In this document: piece after piece, positions 15,979 through 31,100 of the stretch | Layout of the letters: every line of letters begins with the position of its first letter | How positions within the stretch are numbered: the stretch's first letter is position 1 | Assembly (NCBI GenBank): GCA_964007475.1 | Contig: OZ023273.1 | Coordinates: forward strand, 41,913,525-41,977,524 | Origin: Hybos culiciformis | Taxonomy: Eukaryota; Arthropoda; Insecta; Diptera; Hybotidae | Reading direction: 5' to 3' | Length of the DNA: 64,000 nucleotides | The notes under the pieces: generated by a model | Told to the model about the DNA's origin: nothing | The model's database searches: none | What the model saw: only the letters and a program-made list of their open reading frames with translations | Made by a program: the position numbers and the translations under genes

Positions 15979-16123
15979 ATTCATCTGATATTGTTGATTG
16001 TAAATTAAAATTAATTCTTGGTTTAATATGGACTCTAATTTTACATTATTCAATTTCAATGCCTATGTGGGATGGCGAAGATAAAAATCAAGTAAATGGT
16101 TCTGGTCCAACACCCAAACAAAG
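15979..16123 (+). CDS. cher: Filamin exon: second CH domain (part)
   Basis: The exon starts with the last two bases of a split codon and reads [20 protein letters not shown], then [10 protein letters not shown]. This is the core of the second calponin-homology domain, which forms part of the actin-binding surface. It ends in TPKQR, split before the last base. Acceptor ctttctag|at, donor ag|gtaatt. Most insects and vertebrates have G where this protein has C in IVDGKLKLI. That is a visible but conservative change, and the helix motif is otherwise intact. Confidence 0.95.
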
Positions 16124-19100
16124 GTAATTTGTTGGATTACAATTATCGAATGTTGTGTATTGGCAAACAACATGCCTAACATATATATTTTTAGGCTTTT
16201 GAACTGGGTTCACACAAAATTACCTGATCTGCCTCTTAATAATTTCACAAATGATTGGAAGGACGGTAAAGCTGTTGGTGCATTAGTAGATGCTTGTGCT
16301 CCAGGCTTATGTCCTGATTGGGAGTTATGGGATCCAAAAGATGCTGTAGAGAACGCATCTGAAGCTATGGGATTAGCTGATGACTGGTTAAATGTTCGAC
16401 AATTAATTAAGCCAGAAGAATTAGTTAGTCCAAATGTTGATGAACAATCTATGATGACATATTTATCACAATATCCAAATGCAAAATTGAAGCCGGGTGC
16501 ACCATTGAGACCCAAGACAAATCCAAACAGGTATGAAAAATAAAATTTCCAGTTCGGGGTAAATTAAATGAAATTAAATGAAAATATATTTAAAGTACTT
16601 ACTGTATTGTCATAGTATAATTATAAATACATAATACAACAGTCAACATTCAACGTTTTTATTGATTTTTCTTGAAAATGGAAAAAACAAAAACCAAATT
16701 TTTAGAATTTTTTTACATCGAAGTTTTATCTAGCCAAATTTTCTTCTAAGTAGTTGGATAACGATATTAACGATTTTTTTTCATGATAAAGAAAAATCAT
16801 ATAAGAAAACCAGTTTAACATTCCGATTAGGTTTAATGATAGGAAATTTTTAAACTTATGAGACATATAAATTATATTTTATATTTTATAATATTTGATT
16901 TTTTTATTAATTATATTGTCACTATATTATTATGTTCGAAAGCACGTTACTAAAAATATTACCTCTTATTTATTTTATAAAATTATGAATTTTCTTATTT
17001 TTGTATCGGAATCTTAAGATTTAAATTTTTTTTTTTGTTTTTGGACAAATGAAAACTAATAATTTGTTTTTCTTTTTTTTTTATTTATTTATTGCATATG
17101 AAAAAATATTTAAAACAAACTGTACAAAAAATTTAAAATATTAAATAAAAATCTAATCAGCATTCCTCCTCCTCGGTAAGTTTGGAATGCCTGTTGTTTT
17201 GTTTTTAATGGAAATAATTGTTTCGAAAAAACTAAAATTATCAGTGAACAAATTATTTTTAATTCCTGTTTTACTTTTTGTTTCTTAAAATTAACAAAAT
17301 TATAAATTAAATTTAGAAGTTTTTTGCTAATTAACTTATGAATTGAAATTTTAAATCTGCTAAATCTAACTTAGACACAAGTCGCTATAATTTTACAAAT
17401 AATTTATTGTGAATTTATAACAATATTGGCAGGATTCTGAATTTTTAACATAAAAAGCTCACCGCGAAAATTTTAACTCTTAAAATAATATTGGAAATTA
17501 ATTTACGTCATAATTACGAAAATAATTGCTTATGTATGATGTACAGAAAAAATATTAACAGAAATAAAAATATTGAATTGGATTTTTGAGTGTGTCCCTA
17601 AAAAGTGTGTTATTATAAATAAAAAAAAACCTAATTCTTTTCTGTAATAAAATTTGTTGCTGCACAATTTTTATAACAATTTTATTGTAATTTGATTGCA
17701 TATTTATGGGCACTTTAAAATAAAATTCAAGTAGAACCAGTATAACAGATTTTTTTTAAAAGTTCTTTTAATACATTTTTAATTTTTATAATATTTTGCT
17801 TATCGTCCGTTAATATGAAAATTGTAAAATACCTGTTCTTCCCTATTAAGTTTTCCTAACTAACTTATGTACATATTATATATCGTTGATCGTTACCTTA
17901 TTTGTATATTAGCATTAATTTTTAAAATTATGTGCTTATCCGTAAAATTAGTTAATTAAAAAATATTTATGTTTAAATTTAAAAAATTTTGTTAGCTATT
18001 TTTTTTTTCAAAATTCCAAATGCGATATTCATATTTTTAATTTTCATTAAGAATAAATTTCTATTATTCCAATTGCTTCAATTTTTATTATTCGCTTTAG
18101 TAATAATTAAAAAAAAAAATATGTAGGTAAATTTTTTTTTTAATATTTAAAAATATTTTTTAGAGTACGAGCATATGGGCCTGGCATTGAACCAACAGGA
18201 CCTGTAGTTGGTGCTCCAGCTAATTTCACTGTAGAAACTTTTTCTGCTGGAAAAGGAGTTGTTGATGTTACTGTAATAGGACCAAACGGTTTACCTGAAA
18301 AAGCTGACGTTCGCTATAATAATGACAAAAATTTGACTTATTCTGTTTCTTATATGCCAAAATCGGAAGGAGTTCATAAAGTGTGTGTAAAATATTCCGG
18401 TCGTGATATTCCTAAAAGTCCTTATGAAGTAAAAATTGAGGGTCATGCTGGAGATGCTTCGAAAGTTAAGATTACTGGACCTGGAATTCAACCAAATGGT
18501 GTTTGCATTGGTCGTTCTACATTTTTCGATATAAATACAAAAGGTTTGAATAAATAAACCTTTAAATTATTTCATATTCTTATATTATTTTAAATATTTT
18601 AGGAGCTGGAAAAGGAGTACCAGAAGTTATAATTATTGATCCAGCAGAGCATAAAACATCAGTTGCAGCTAAAGTAAGACAGATCGAACCAGATGTTTGG
18701 CGTTGTGAATATGTATCATCATTAACCGGTTTACATTCGGTTAATGTATTTTTCGCCGGTAAGTAATTATGAAGATTTTTTGTTGCAAACATTTTTCTAA
18801 TTTTCTTTGTTTTAAACGACAGGAAATCAAATTCCTAACAGTCCATTTGGAGTTAAAGTATCTCCAGTTTCTGATGCTCGCAAAGTTCGAGCTAGTGGAC
18901 GTGGTCTTCAAGGTCAAGGAGTGCGTGTTGGTGATGACGCTGATTTCAAAATTAGTACTGAGGGAGCGGGTGAAGGGATTCCTGACGTCCGTATTATTGG
19001 TCCAGGTGGATTGAATCAAAATGTAGCTGTCACTAAATTAGATGGGAAAACATATGAAGCTCATTACTTCCCTACTAAAGAGGGGCGATATAAGGTTGTT

Positions 19101-22100
19101 GTTTCATATGGCGGCCAGGAAATTACAAAGAGTCCATTTGAAGTTCAAGTAGGCCCAAAAAAAGAATCTTCAATTGTTGCTCATGGTCCGGGACTGTCAA
19201 GTGGTGTTGTGGGATATCCAGCAGCTTTTGTTGTTGAAACTAATGGAGAAACAGGTGCTTTAGGTTTTACAGTCGCTGGCACTTCACAGGCCGAAATTGA
19301 ATGCATTGATAATGGTGATGGCTCAGCACTTGTGAAATATTACCCAACTGTACCTGGTGATTATGCTGTACATATTTTGTGTGATCAAGAAGATATTCCT
19401 AGAAGCCCGTACATGGCTTCTATTCATCCCAAAACTGATTTCCACCCAGAATTAGTAAAAGCTCATGGAAAAGGACTTGATAAAAATGGTGTTGTTATTG
19501 ATCAGCCTACAAGTTTCATTGTTGATACATCAAAAGCAGGTTCAGCACCACTTGATGTTGTTATTCAAGACGTTTATGCTAAGCCACTTCCAGTTCAAAT
19601 CAAGGATAAGCCCGATGGAACAAAGATTTGCACTTACACACCACAATCAGGAAATGCTCACACAATTCAAGGTAACTAAATGTTTATAAGGTCTTATAAG
19701 TAGAATATTCTGAATAATTTTTATTTTAGTTAATTACGGAGGAGTTGCGACAGAAAATTCGCCTTATCGAGTGTATGTAAGTACACCATTAAATCCTGAA
19801 AAAATTGAAGCTTTCGGACCATGGTTAGAACCTGGCGTCAAACCTAACGTTGCGACGCATTTTAATGTTGATGCTAGGTGAGTACTATTTTAGATATTTT
19901 TTTTGAAAGGCATTAAATATGCAAGAAAATTATGTTATAAAAAATATCGCTAACTATAACTTAGAATGATCCAATATCGCCCGAAGTGTAGGAAATAACT
20001 TTTTTAAATAAAATAATTACAGACAAATCCTAAGAATTTTATTTTTTAATCTTTTGCCTTTATTAATACTCATTAATAGAATTTTTTTTTGAATATTTTC
20101 AACCAAACAGAAATGCTGGAGATGCTGAACTTAAAGTAACGGTGACACATGATGAAACAAAAGCAGAAATAGCTACAAGGGTAATTGATAACGATGATAA
20201 CACATTTACAGTTGAAGTTATACCACCCACAGTTGGATCATATACCACTAATATGCATTACGGTGGTTTAAAAGTACCGCTATCTCCAAAAGTTTCCGTC
20301 TTACCGCCAGTAGATGTTACAAAAATTAAAGTCGATGGATTAGAACCAAGTAAGTATTTTAAAACAAAATTTGTTTTATTCAAACTTTCTTGTCTAAATG
20401 GCGTCACTAAATTCTATAATAGCCGCACCAGTTAATAGTTTACAACAATTCCGCGTAATTACAAATGGATTAGCTAAGGCTGATTTATCTGTTATTATTA
20501 CAAGTCCATCCGGCAGCCGCGTTAAGGCTCATGTAATACCAACAGCTGAAGGTTTTCTAGTGAATTTCACACCTACACAACTAGGTGAATATTTACTTAG
20601 TGTTTGTTTCGGTGGAACACCGATAACACCTAGACCTTTTCGTTTACAATGTCTTACGGGCAGTGATTCAGCAAAAGTACGTGCTTTTGGGCCCGGATTG
20701 GAACGAGGATTTGTGGCATTGCCAGCTGAATTCGTTATTGATACGAGAGGTGCCGGACAAGGTGGCCTGGGAGTTACAGTTGAAGGTCCTTGTGAAGCTG
20801 CTATAAATTGTCGCGACAATGGTGACGGAACCTGTAATGTAGCGTATTTACCGACCGAAGTCGGTGATTATACTGTTAATATAACCTTTAATGATAACCA
20901 TATCATGGGATCTCCGTTTCAAGTTATCATTGTACCACAACCAAATTTAAAAAATATTCGTGTTTCTGGATTGGGAATTCAGCCGCATGGTAGTATACTA
21001 AGGATCGAATCCTTCGTTTGATGTGTGAATTTGATTTTAATTAACGTAATTTTTTGATTTCTACTTAATTATTTCTAGTTAATTTAAAAATATATTATAA
21101 TAATATTGTATTATAATGAACTAATTCAGAAAATTTGTAAACAAAATAACATCAAAAACATTTTTTTTGAAAAATTGTTGTAATTGTAATCAGAATACCT
21201 AATACAAAATATTCGATTTAAAGAATGGACATAATTCTGAAAAATATGATTGTGGTTAGGAGGGTTTGAATCGGTTTTTACGTGGTCACGCTATACATGC
21301 AATATTTTTTAATATTGTGCTGTTAATTCTTGAACTTGGGTTCAAATGTGTGATTTCTTTCATTAGTAAATATAAAGAGAAAATATGATTACAAGAAACG
21401 GTACTCTGAACACGGCTACATAATTTTTTTTTCGTATGTAATGGTTTATACATCAACCCATAGTAGCGTCTTATGGATTTGGTAACCATTGGATTTTATT
21501 TTTAGTTTACCAAAGAAAATTCAGTTCTACATAGTTAGGAAAATATGTGAATTGGACTTACATGCTGTCTTAACATTTTAATTCCACGGATAACGAATAA
21601 CAAGAGAATATTATTTTATTTAAACTTCAACTGATCTACAATCTAAAGGCTGAATAAATATAAATTCCATGACCAGGAAGATAACTAAAAGTTTATAAGA
21701 AAAACGAAACGTTGACGTAAATTTGAATATTTTATCGTGTCGTTATCCAATTACCAAAACAACTAAATTTAATTTTTTTTTTAGTTTTTCTTTCCTTTTG
21801 TCAATAATATTGAAAGAAAACAATTAAATTAGAATTATAAATTTTAAGAATTTTTACTTTTAAGACCAATAAGAGTATGGTTCAAATGTTAATACTCCCA
21901 AATAATTATATTTTGAATAAATATACATATTTATTTATTTTATTTGTTAAATGTGCAGAAGCTTTTTTAAAAAAAAAATTCGCTAATTGTTTTAGATGCC
22001 GGTTTTATTTTCTATTCATGACTTGAATTAATTTTAAAAAATAAGCGTCATAAAGCTTTCTTAACAAATGTTTCTTTAGATTTTGCATGGATTTGTTTCG

Positions 22101-25100
22101 CTGCAATGAATTCTATGTTTATCACCAGAATTATCATTTATATCTCTTTTAACAGTAGTTTTAATTATTTCAGGTGTCGTTATGAATGCGGCGACTGATT
22201 TTCTTGTTGATATGAGCAAAATTGGAAGTAATATTGATACCAGTAAACTATCATGTTCTATATTTGATCCTCGTGGTAATATTTTGCCAAGCAAAATAGT
22301 TTCTGCTAAAGATGATGATATTTTCCGTATAATGTACACCCCATTTGAAGCTGGGAGGCATACCATTGAATTATTGTATGACAATGTACCGGTTCCAGGA
22401 TCTCCTTTCGTTGTTCACGTAAAATCTGGTTGTGATCCATCACGTTGCAAAGCTTATGGTCCTGGTTTAGAGAAAGGCTTAACTAATCAACAAAACAAAT
22501 TTACGGTAGAAACAAAAGGTGCAGGAATGGGCGGATTATCTTTAGCGATGGAAGGTCCTGACGAAGCTAAAATGAGTTGTAAAGATAATCGTGATGGTAG
22601 TTGTGATGTTGGTTATGTGGCTAGTGTTCCTGGAGAATACGATATTTCTATTCGCTTTGCTGACAAACATATTCCAGGATCACCTTTTAAAGTTTTTGTT
22701 GAGGAAAAAGTCGAACCAAAAAAAGTTAAAGTTTATGGACCAGCAATAGAATATGGTGAAGTAAGAGAAGGTATTCCAACTTATTTTGATGTTGATGTTG
22801 GAGAAGCCGGACCTGGAAAAGTCTCAGTAGAATGGCAAAATACTGAAGATTATCCAATTGAAAAATGGGATGTACAAGATAAAGGTGACGGTATCTATGC
22901 AGTGCATTTTATTCCACCTAAGGAAGGATCAGTATTAACTTGCACAGTTAAATTTGCAGATGTTGAAGTACCATGCAGGTTGGTGCATATTTTGCAAATT
23001 TAATTAAAATTACAGGTATTAAAAGTTACTTATCGATGGTTTTTCTAGCCCATTTGTTATGACAGTATTTCCAAAATATGATGCAAGAAATGTTACAGTG
23101 GCTGGAGACACACAGAAAAAACAATTGCCAGCATCGTTGCCAGCCAAGTTTGAAATTGATACTAAAAAAGCTGGTCAAGCCGATATTAACGTTGCAATAA
23201 AAAATCCAAAAGGAAAACCATTACAGCCAAAAGTAGAGCAAGTCAAAACTGATGCTTATGCGGTGTCATTTGTTCCTGATGAGTGTGGTCCATACAATGT
23301 TAGTATTAAATACGGCGGAAAAGATATAGACGGATCTCCCTTTGTAATGCAAGCTCATCCAACTGGAGAGGCTAAAAAATGTAAATTAGTTGAAGAAGTG
23401 CCAAAAATTCAACCTTCCGGCAGCAAATCACATTTAAGTGTTGATGCTCGTGAAGCTGGTGATGGTGCCGTGACATGTAAAGTTACATCGAAATCAACAA
23501 GGTAAAAGAAGTTGGTTTAAAAAATATAAGTTTTCGTATTAAACCTTAAATATTAAGTAAAGCTTTTTAAATGTAAAAGACGAATGTGATTAATACGTTA
23601 ACTACGTTTAATACAAATCTAGTTTCAAACAAGAGATTGAAAATGTTTTCGGAAAATTATTGTACATAATACGTAATATAATGAATGATTTAATGCGTGT
23701 AGTTTTATCATTGGCCTTTGTATTTGAACATTTTGAACTAAGCTGAACTTAATAAATAAATAAAGAATGAATTTGGTTTATTGTACATCTAATACGTGTT
23801 TGTAGATATTATAATAAACATATATAACAAGTTTATTCACCTTTAAATATTTACTAATTATTTAATTTATAATTTTTTTTCCTTCTATAGCCAAGATGTT
23901 GATATTGAAGTTATAGAAAAGGATGGATTCTTTGATATATTCTACACATTAAATGAACCTGGAGACTATGATATTAATGTTAAATTCGGCGGTCAAAATA
24001 TACCAAATGGACATTTCAAAATTAAGGTACATACATAAGTTTTATCTATCACAGAATTATTTATTAAGAAATAAAGAGAAAAAAGAACAAATCACTGTTT
24101 ATTATGTTATGTTTTGTCCTGTACTTGTATAATTATTATAAAATTTCATAAATATATGAAGCTAAAAAAGATATTCATTTTACTATGATATTATTTAAAG
24201 AAAACTAACTTTATTAAAAATTTAACTATCTCTTTTCAACTAAGAATTTTGTTATTAAAAACCTCTATTAAAAAGTAATGTTTCAAGCATAAAAATGTAC
24301 GTACAATCATTGAGCCAAAATAATTGAACAACAAAAACAAAATTAAATTTCGAAATTTTAATGAAACATGTATAAATATGAACATAATCAAATCAAGGAT
24401 AAAGTATATTTCTAAAATAGTTTGGGTTCGAAGGTTTAAAATCTTAAAGATTTTTGCAAATTCCGATCATTATTATTTTATATACCATACAAATTATGTA
24501 TATATCAAGTTTTTATTTCAATTTACATAAGAATTTAAGTAACCCATATACCCTATGTCCTTGTTAAAAAAAAGTTGGTTTTAATATTTAAATGGTGTCA
24601 TTTATTAATTTATGACAATTTTTGTTCAATAAATTTGACTTTATCCAGCTTGCGTCATTGTGAAAGTTAAATGCGTATTTCTTGGTTCAAGCTTGAAAGT
24701 AATTCATATGATGTTGATGACTTGAGAAAATTTTCTTCTTGTTTATATATTTAGAATAAATAAATTTATTATTATGTTGTCATAAACAAAGGGATTAATG
24801 TTTCTCAAATGAGCTAAAAGCTTTTTTTATTATTGAGATTGTCAAAAAAATAAAATTATCAAAAAATATATTTTATTTTTTAGCTTCAATCATCTATTAA
24901 ATAAGACAATAAACATTAAACATATATATGTATTTTTGATTATATTGTTATTATTATGTATAAAAGTTTAGTTATTTTCATCAAAAACAATAAAAAGTCC
25001 ATTAATTTGTTTATTTATTGATTTTGAAAAGTTTTTTTTAGATATTGTTAGAGATAGCTATAAATAATTAATGATTAATGTTTGGAAAATCTTTGATTTA

Positions 25101-28100
25101 AAAAAAAAAAATACTTTGTCAAAATTATAAATTTATTATGAAGAAAATTCAAAATATTTTACAATCTGTAACTGAATAGTATAAATATATAAATATTTCA
25201 AAAACAGACTTTCACAAAAATTTTCAATAAGCATGATATTATTAAATTTGTTTTTAATTTTTTATTTTTTTTTAACCAAAAACTAATTTTGTGATTTTAA
25301 CACTAACATTTTCAAAATTAAATTTGTTTTAAGTATTACAAAATTCGCTTGCTTTTAATTTAAAATCAAAACTATTTATTCTATAATCAAAAAGAGACTA
25401 TTTTTACAGATACGATAGTCTTAGAGATTGAATTGATCATTTTACCAAACAATATGAATATATAATCTAGGATATATAATTCTAGGCCAAACGTAAATTA
25501 AATTTCGTTAATAATATGTAAAAATTTTTTTGTCTTCATTGAATCTTTCCAAAACATTATTTTTTCAACTTTTACACAAATTATCTTAAATAAAATTTCA
25601 ATTTTGTTAATATATAGCTAATTTGTCTTCCAAACTAATATTACATGAATAACTTTTATAATATGGATATTTAGTTTGTTATTTTGTAGTATTCTTTTTA
25701 CATCCTCAAATTAAATAAGTACATATATGTTCTATTTGACTATTTTGAATTTTTTTTTAAAGTGATCGATACCTATGAGGCCAATGACTATATACAGAAT
25801 ATTGTTTATTTTTTTTGTAAATTTTATTAGAAAATAATTATAACAGTGAAGTCGAACATAAATAAAGTATAAAAAAGTAGATTTTAGTAAAAGTAATAGT
25901 GTGTGTTAAAAAAAAAAAATCGTTTGAAATTAAATGCCTTTTTTTAGTTTAAGAAGCTTTTATGCTAATTTAAGTATGTAAAAATCAAAATACATGTATA
26001 TGCAAAGTTTATTATATGTTGGACATACATAAATATGTATAAATATTTTAATTATTAATAGAATAATACTCTACTCTTAAGCAAAACTAATAAGCACTGA
26101 TTTGTTTTTTTTTTTTTTTTTACTTTATATTAATCTTAGACATAGGCGTATAAACTAGATTTTAAGTTTTTTTTTTATTTTTATTAATGAACACTAAAAA
26201 TATTCGATATTATTTTAATTGAGTGGGCTAATTTTAACTAGCTGACTGTAACCCTTAAATACTGTCGTTCTGGGTAATTGCAATTAGTTTTTTCAGCAGA
26301 ATAATTTAAATTACTTATGATAATAATTTGTTATTTTATTAGTTAGCCTATGATGGAATTAATTCGAAAATGATGCGATAAATGGATGACCGATTTTTTT
26401 TTGATTTTTATTCCTAAAATAATAAGATAAAAAAGTAAATTCTGATTTCACATATTACTATCTGTTAGTTATAAATATAAACAAAATTGAAAAATTTCAA
26501 TGGTTATTTTCAAAAGTCTGTACTGAATGCGCCCATCAAATATCAAATAATTACGAGTCATTTTCTTGTCAGAAAATTCGAATGCCAGGGAAAACAATTC
26601 GTTCCAGAGAAACAATTTTTTTAATTATAAATTATCTATGTAAATACATAATACATAGTACGTACATATATTTTTTTTATAAATTTACATTTCAATCAAT
26701 ATAATATTTATGATCAATAAAATTCAAGGTAGGTATGAATATATTTATTTTAATTAGTTTTAAATTTAAAATAATTCGTTTTCTTCTTTCAATTATAATT
26801 TTTACTCGAATTAGGTGTTTAGTTTGCCATTGATTTTAGTTTTTTTGATGGTCCAATAAGAAGAAAAATTTTTTAAATTGAAATTTATAAAAATGTTAAT
26901 TGTGAAAACCCAAAAGTATTAAAATAGCCACATTTGAGACTCACAATTATGATTCCACTTGAATTCAGTAAACATGTTTTCGTTCGAACATAACCATTTT
27001 TGTTGATTTTGCTAAATGGTTCTTTATCTGCGTAAAAATGTATAATCAATAATTTTAGAGCTAATTCACATTATATTAGGATATAGTGATTTTAAAAGTA
27101 CATTATATTAATATTTTGTTACTTTAGAAACATTCTAGACGACATTTTGTTATTTACATATTCTAAATAATTCTATAATTATTGTTAGTTAGGGTTTGAT
27201 CAATAAAAGTAATATTTATTTAATTGAAAAGAAAATTATTTTTTAAGAAATAATTAAAAAAAACATGGTAAAAATAAAGGTTAGATATTCTTAATTATAC
27301 AATATACATAACTAAAATTAATTAAATTTTAGTAGTTGAACAAGAAAACAATTTCACATCAAAAATAAACTACCTAGTAGAGATTTTTTTTTTTTGAGTT
27401 TTTGATTCATTTTTTTCATTTAACTTGAATAATTTTTAACTATTTATTATTTAATAAATAGTTCAAAATTCAACTACTTTATGAGTAGGTAATAAATAAA
27501 TAATAGCACTAACTACATTATGTAGTTAAATAGTAAATATTTAATGAAGGATTTGTTCTGAAGGGCTTTGTTTACTTAACCTAATCTTTTAAATATGAAA
27601 AAGTTAATAACACTTACAGCACTGAAACAAAATAAACTGTTTTTACCATTCAGAACTACAATTTATATGTTATTAAAAGAATGACCTAGATATTAAATTA
27701 CTACTTATATAAGAGTTTGTTAACATTTTTTTTCTCTATTTGTCTAGTCTCAGAAAAACATCATATCTCGTAGTATATAATTCACATTTTATTAATTAAT
27801 GTGCAAAAACTATAAAAAATATTAGATAAGTAATTAAAAACTTTTGTATGAATATTTTTTTAAGGGTGTTCTAAAATAATTGTTGGGCAGGCTATATCGG
27901 TGCCAATTTTCACATTTGCATATAGCATATTACATATAATAATGTATTTTTTATTATTACAAAATTATCAAAATTGTTATTACGTATTATAGTTCTAAAA
28001 CCGATGATTATAATATTTGTTTATATAGGGCTATAGGCAATGGAAGTGAATTCCCATTTTTGCAGATGTATTACGGGTAATATTATATTGTCTTTATGGT

Positions 28101-31100
28101 CAAAACCCTAGAGCCAGCTTTACGCACAATTCTTGATCGACATTATCGGATAAAAAACTTAAATTTACATACGTTACGTATTATCTTTTTTTTTCTTATA
28201 TATATAATGTAACTACCTAATACATAGTTAGTAGAACATTTCATGTGTATATTATTATATATTTTAATAGACATTTGTATATATATATTTGATAATATTT
28301 GAATTAAAATATTATTATTTAAAGTTTCCAAATAAATTATGACAGGTTGTTTATTTTTTTCAATTACATAAAAATATTGGAAATTAATTCTCGGCAAAAT
28401 AATATTTAATTTTTGATAAAATAATATTAAATGAATTTTTCTCGAGGATATGAACAAAAATAAATTAGAATTTGTAGTTTTGTTTGATAGGTATAGTAAG
28501 TATTATGTATTATTTACATAATGTGTGTATAGTATGTTTATTCATAAATCATTTTTAAATTTAAAATAGAAAAATAGGTGCTGATGATTTATTTACGTAG
28601 TATCTATTAGGTTGTTAGTTGTGTTGTTTGTAAGGTTGTTGTGGATTTATATCTGCTACCATTGTACGGTTTCCCAATTTTTATTTTTATGTACATAAGT
28701 TTAAATTTCCTTAAAAAATATAGAACATTTGCTCATAAATGAAGTATGGAGCCTGTTTTCAACATTTCAATTCAAAAAGTTTCTACGATTTTTAATTTTT
28801 TTTATACTTATACAACCGCAGAGACTCAGATAACAATTTTGATTGAAATTCACAACCAGAAAGTGAAAACATATAGTTCGTTTTTCCATTTTTGATGGGT
28901 GGGTTAAAAAAAAAGTTTTTTCATACAAAATATTCTTGCAAATTTTTTTTAGATATTTTTGTTAAATTTTTTTACTTATTAGTAGAACTGATCTTCGTAA
29001 TTATTTTATGAATAAAAATTGTTCACAAACTTCAAACTAAAAAAGGTTCAATTTTGATGTTTAAAATTTATAATAACGTTATTGTGGACGATTGAGTTGA
29101 TAGACGATTGAATTGATTTTTCTATTGTTAACTATTTTTTTACTTGAATTTAAAGTGTATCCAGATATATAATGGCTAGAATGCTTCATTTCATTAAAGT
29201 TAAAATTCTTCTAATTGTTTTAAAAAAGAAGATAATTATGTAGATAAACCTTTCAATTTGATTTAATGCTCTCTTTTCAGCGGCGGTCGGTATAAATTTT
29301 TTAATTTAATTTCATTTAATTGTTATTTTTATATATAAAATTTCAAAAAAAATTTAATTTTTTTTTTCGATGCTATTTTTATATTCAATTTATTTTTACA
29401 GCTTTTATTATTTGTTTTTTGTCAGTGGTAGTTTGATTATTTTTATAAAAAGCATTTAATGACATTCTTTTGAAACATTAAATTTCAAGGCTGTTTTCTT
29501 TTCTTAAGTTTTCTATGAAGAAGAGAAATTCAATGCTTATTTTATTTTGGAAATTATCAACTCTGATAAGTATAATATACTTATGTGATTATTGATAACA
29601 ATTACTTATACCTATTTGATTTCATATAAACAATTTTTCCTTAAAAAAAAAAAACTAAAAATAAATCTTTGTACAAAAATGTACTTTTTAATAAAAATAT
29701 ATTTTTAAGAAATTCCTGTATACTTAATGTATTAGAAATGACATCACACCCACATAACTCATCCTGTGAGTTATTATTATTATTATTTTTTTATTTTTTG
29801 AAATTATGATTCTTAATTATAGTTTTATTTATTTCTATAGGTTTATTATTAATAAAAAAAAAAAAGAAGAAAAATTCAAACAAACAAATAATAAACAAAA
29901 GATTTATTTTTAATTTAAAAAAAAAAAAATAAAATTAATGATAGTGTTGATGAAAATGAAAATTCGAAAACATACTAAAAAATGAAATTTTTATGAATTC
30001 GTGAAAATATATATTTTGGTTTTTTTCTTCATATTTTTTATTTCGGTGTCGAATAAGTGTGAATATTTCATAAATGCGGTTTAGATCTATTAGTTTTTAA
30101 ATGAGATTATTTTTAATTTATTTATACTTCTTAATGTTTTTAATGATTTGGAAAATTAAATTAATAGAATTATTTACATTTTCTTTTGTTATAGAAAATA
30201 CTATGAACATGAAATTAGTAGCGTAAATTTCAGGTTATACATATTTATATTGTATTTATGTTATTTGTTTTCATATTATTTTTTTTTTAATTAAAATATA
30301 CATAATTTTAGATATATATTTTTATGTGTATATATGCTACGTGAGAAATTCTAAAACTGTCAGCTGAATATTTTTTTTTTCTTTATTAAAAATTAAAAAT
30401 CTGTTCATTGCCAATTGATGTTTTTTCTTTGATTTGTTAGAAAAATGTAAAGAATTCATATAGATATATGTTAAAACTAGCATTATACATTGTGTATATG
30501 TCTAACGTTTTCGATCAAAATTGATTATTTCTTCTAAGTTGATGAGTTATATGTAAATAAGAGAATAGAGAAGAAATTGCCAAATAATGGAGAAATTGTC
30601 AGAAATATATTATTATTTAGAGATAGACATTAAATTTTGTTGATATTTTGATTTAAAATGTATATAGAGAATGAAGTGTTGAAAGCTCGTTTAAAAAACA
30701 ATCGATAGTCTAGAATGGAATGATGTAGTTCAAAAACAAATATTTTTGTTTAACGTTATAATTGTTAATATAAATAATTTATAGGCTTTTTTTTTCGAAT
30801 AAGCAAGTAAGTAAAGTCTATCCATAAAGAAAGTTAAAAAAGTACTTATTATTCAAAGAAAAGTTTTCTATTTTACTTTTCAATTAATAGTGGATAGTAG
30901 AAAAATTTTGGAAAAAGTTTTTGTGTAGTATATACTTTCCAATAGTTGTTCTCAATTAAAATGCAAGAAAATATTAGATAAATCCATACATTTAAATCGT
31001 TGGCTTTGAAATAAATAAACTGCAAGTAAACGTAAATCAAACTTTTTTGGTATTAAAAATTAAATTTTTAATGAGATAAAAACATTTTTTTTTTACTTTT

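Noticed and set aside
16210..16515. Minus-strand 101-codon frame
   Set aside because: Lies exactly antisense to the CH2 exon; a shadow of filamin codons, with no start context or splice logic of its own.
20529..20819. Minus-strand 96-codon frame
   Set aside because: Antisense shadow of the Ig7-Ig8 exon; proline- and serine-rich only because it mirrors glycine- and threonine-rich codons.
24027..24080. Short filamin by read-through and polyadenylation just after 24026 (AATAAA near 24069)
   Set aside because: AATAAA is expected by chance at this base composition, and the consensus splice into the hinge exons is intact; no independent support.
28143..28457. 104-codon minus-strand frame, the longest in the giant intron on that strand
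   Set aside because: Isoleucine-, asparagine- and lysine-rich chance frame with no recognisable domain.
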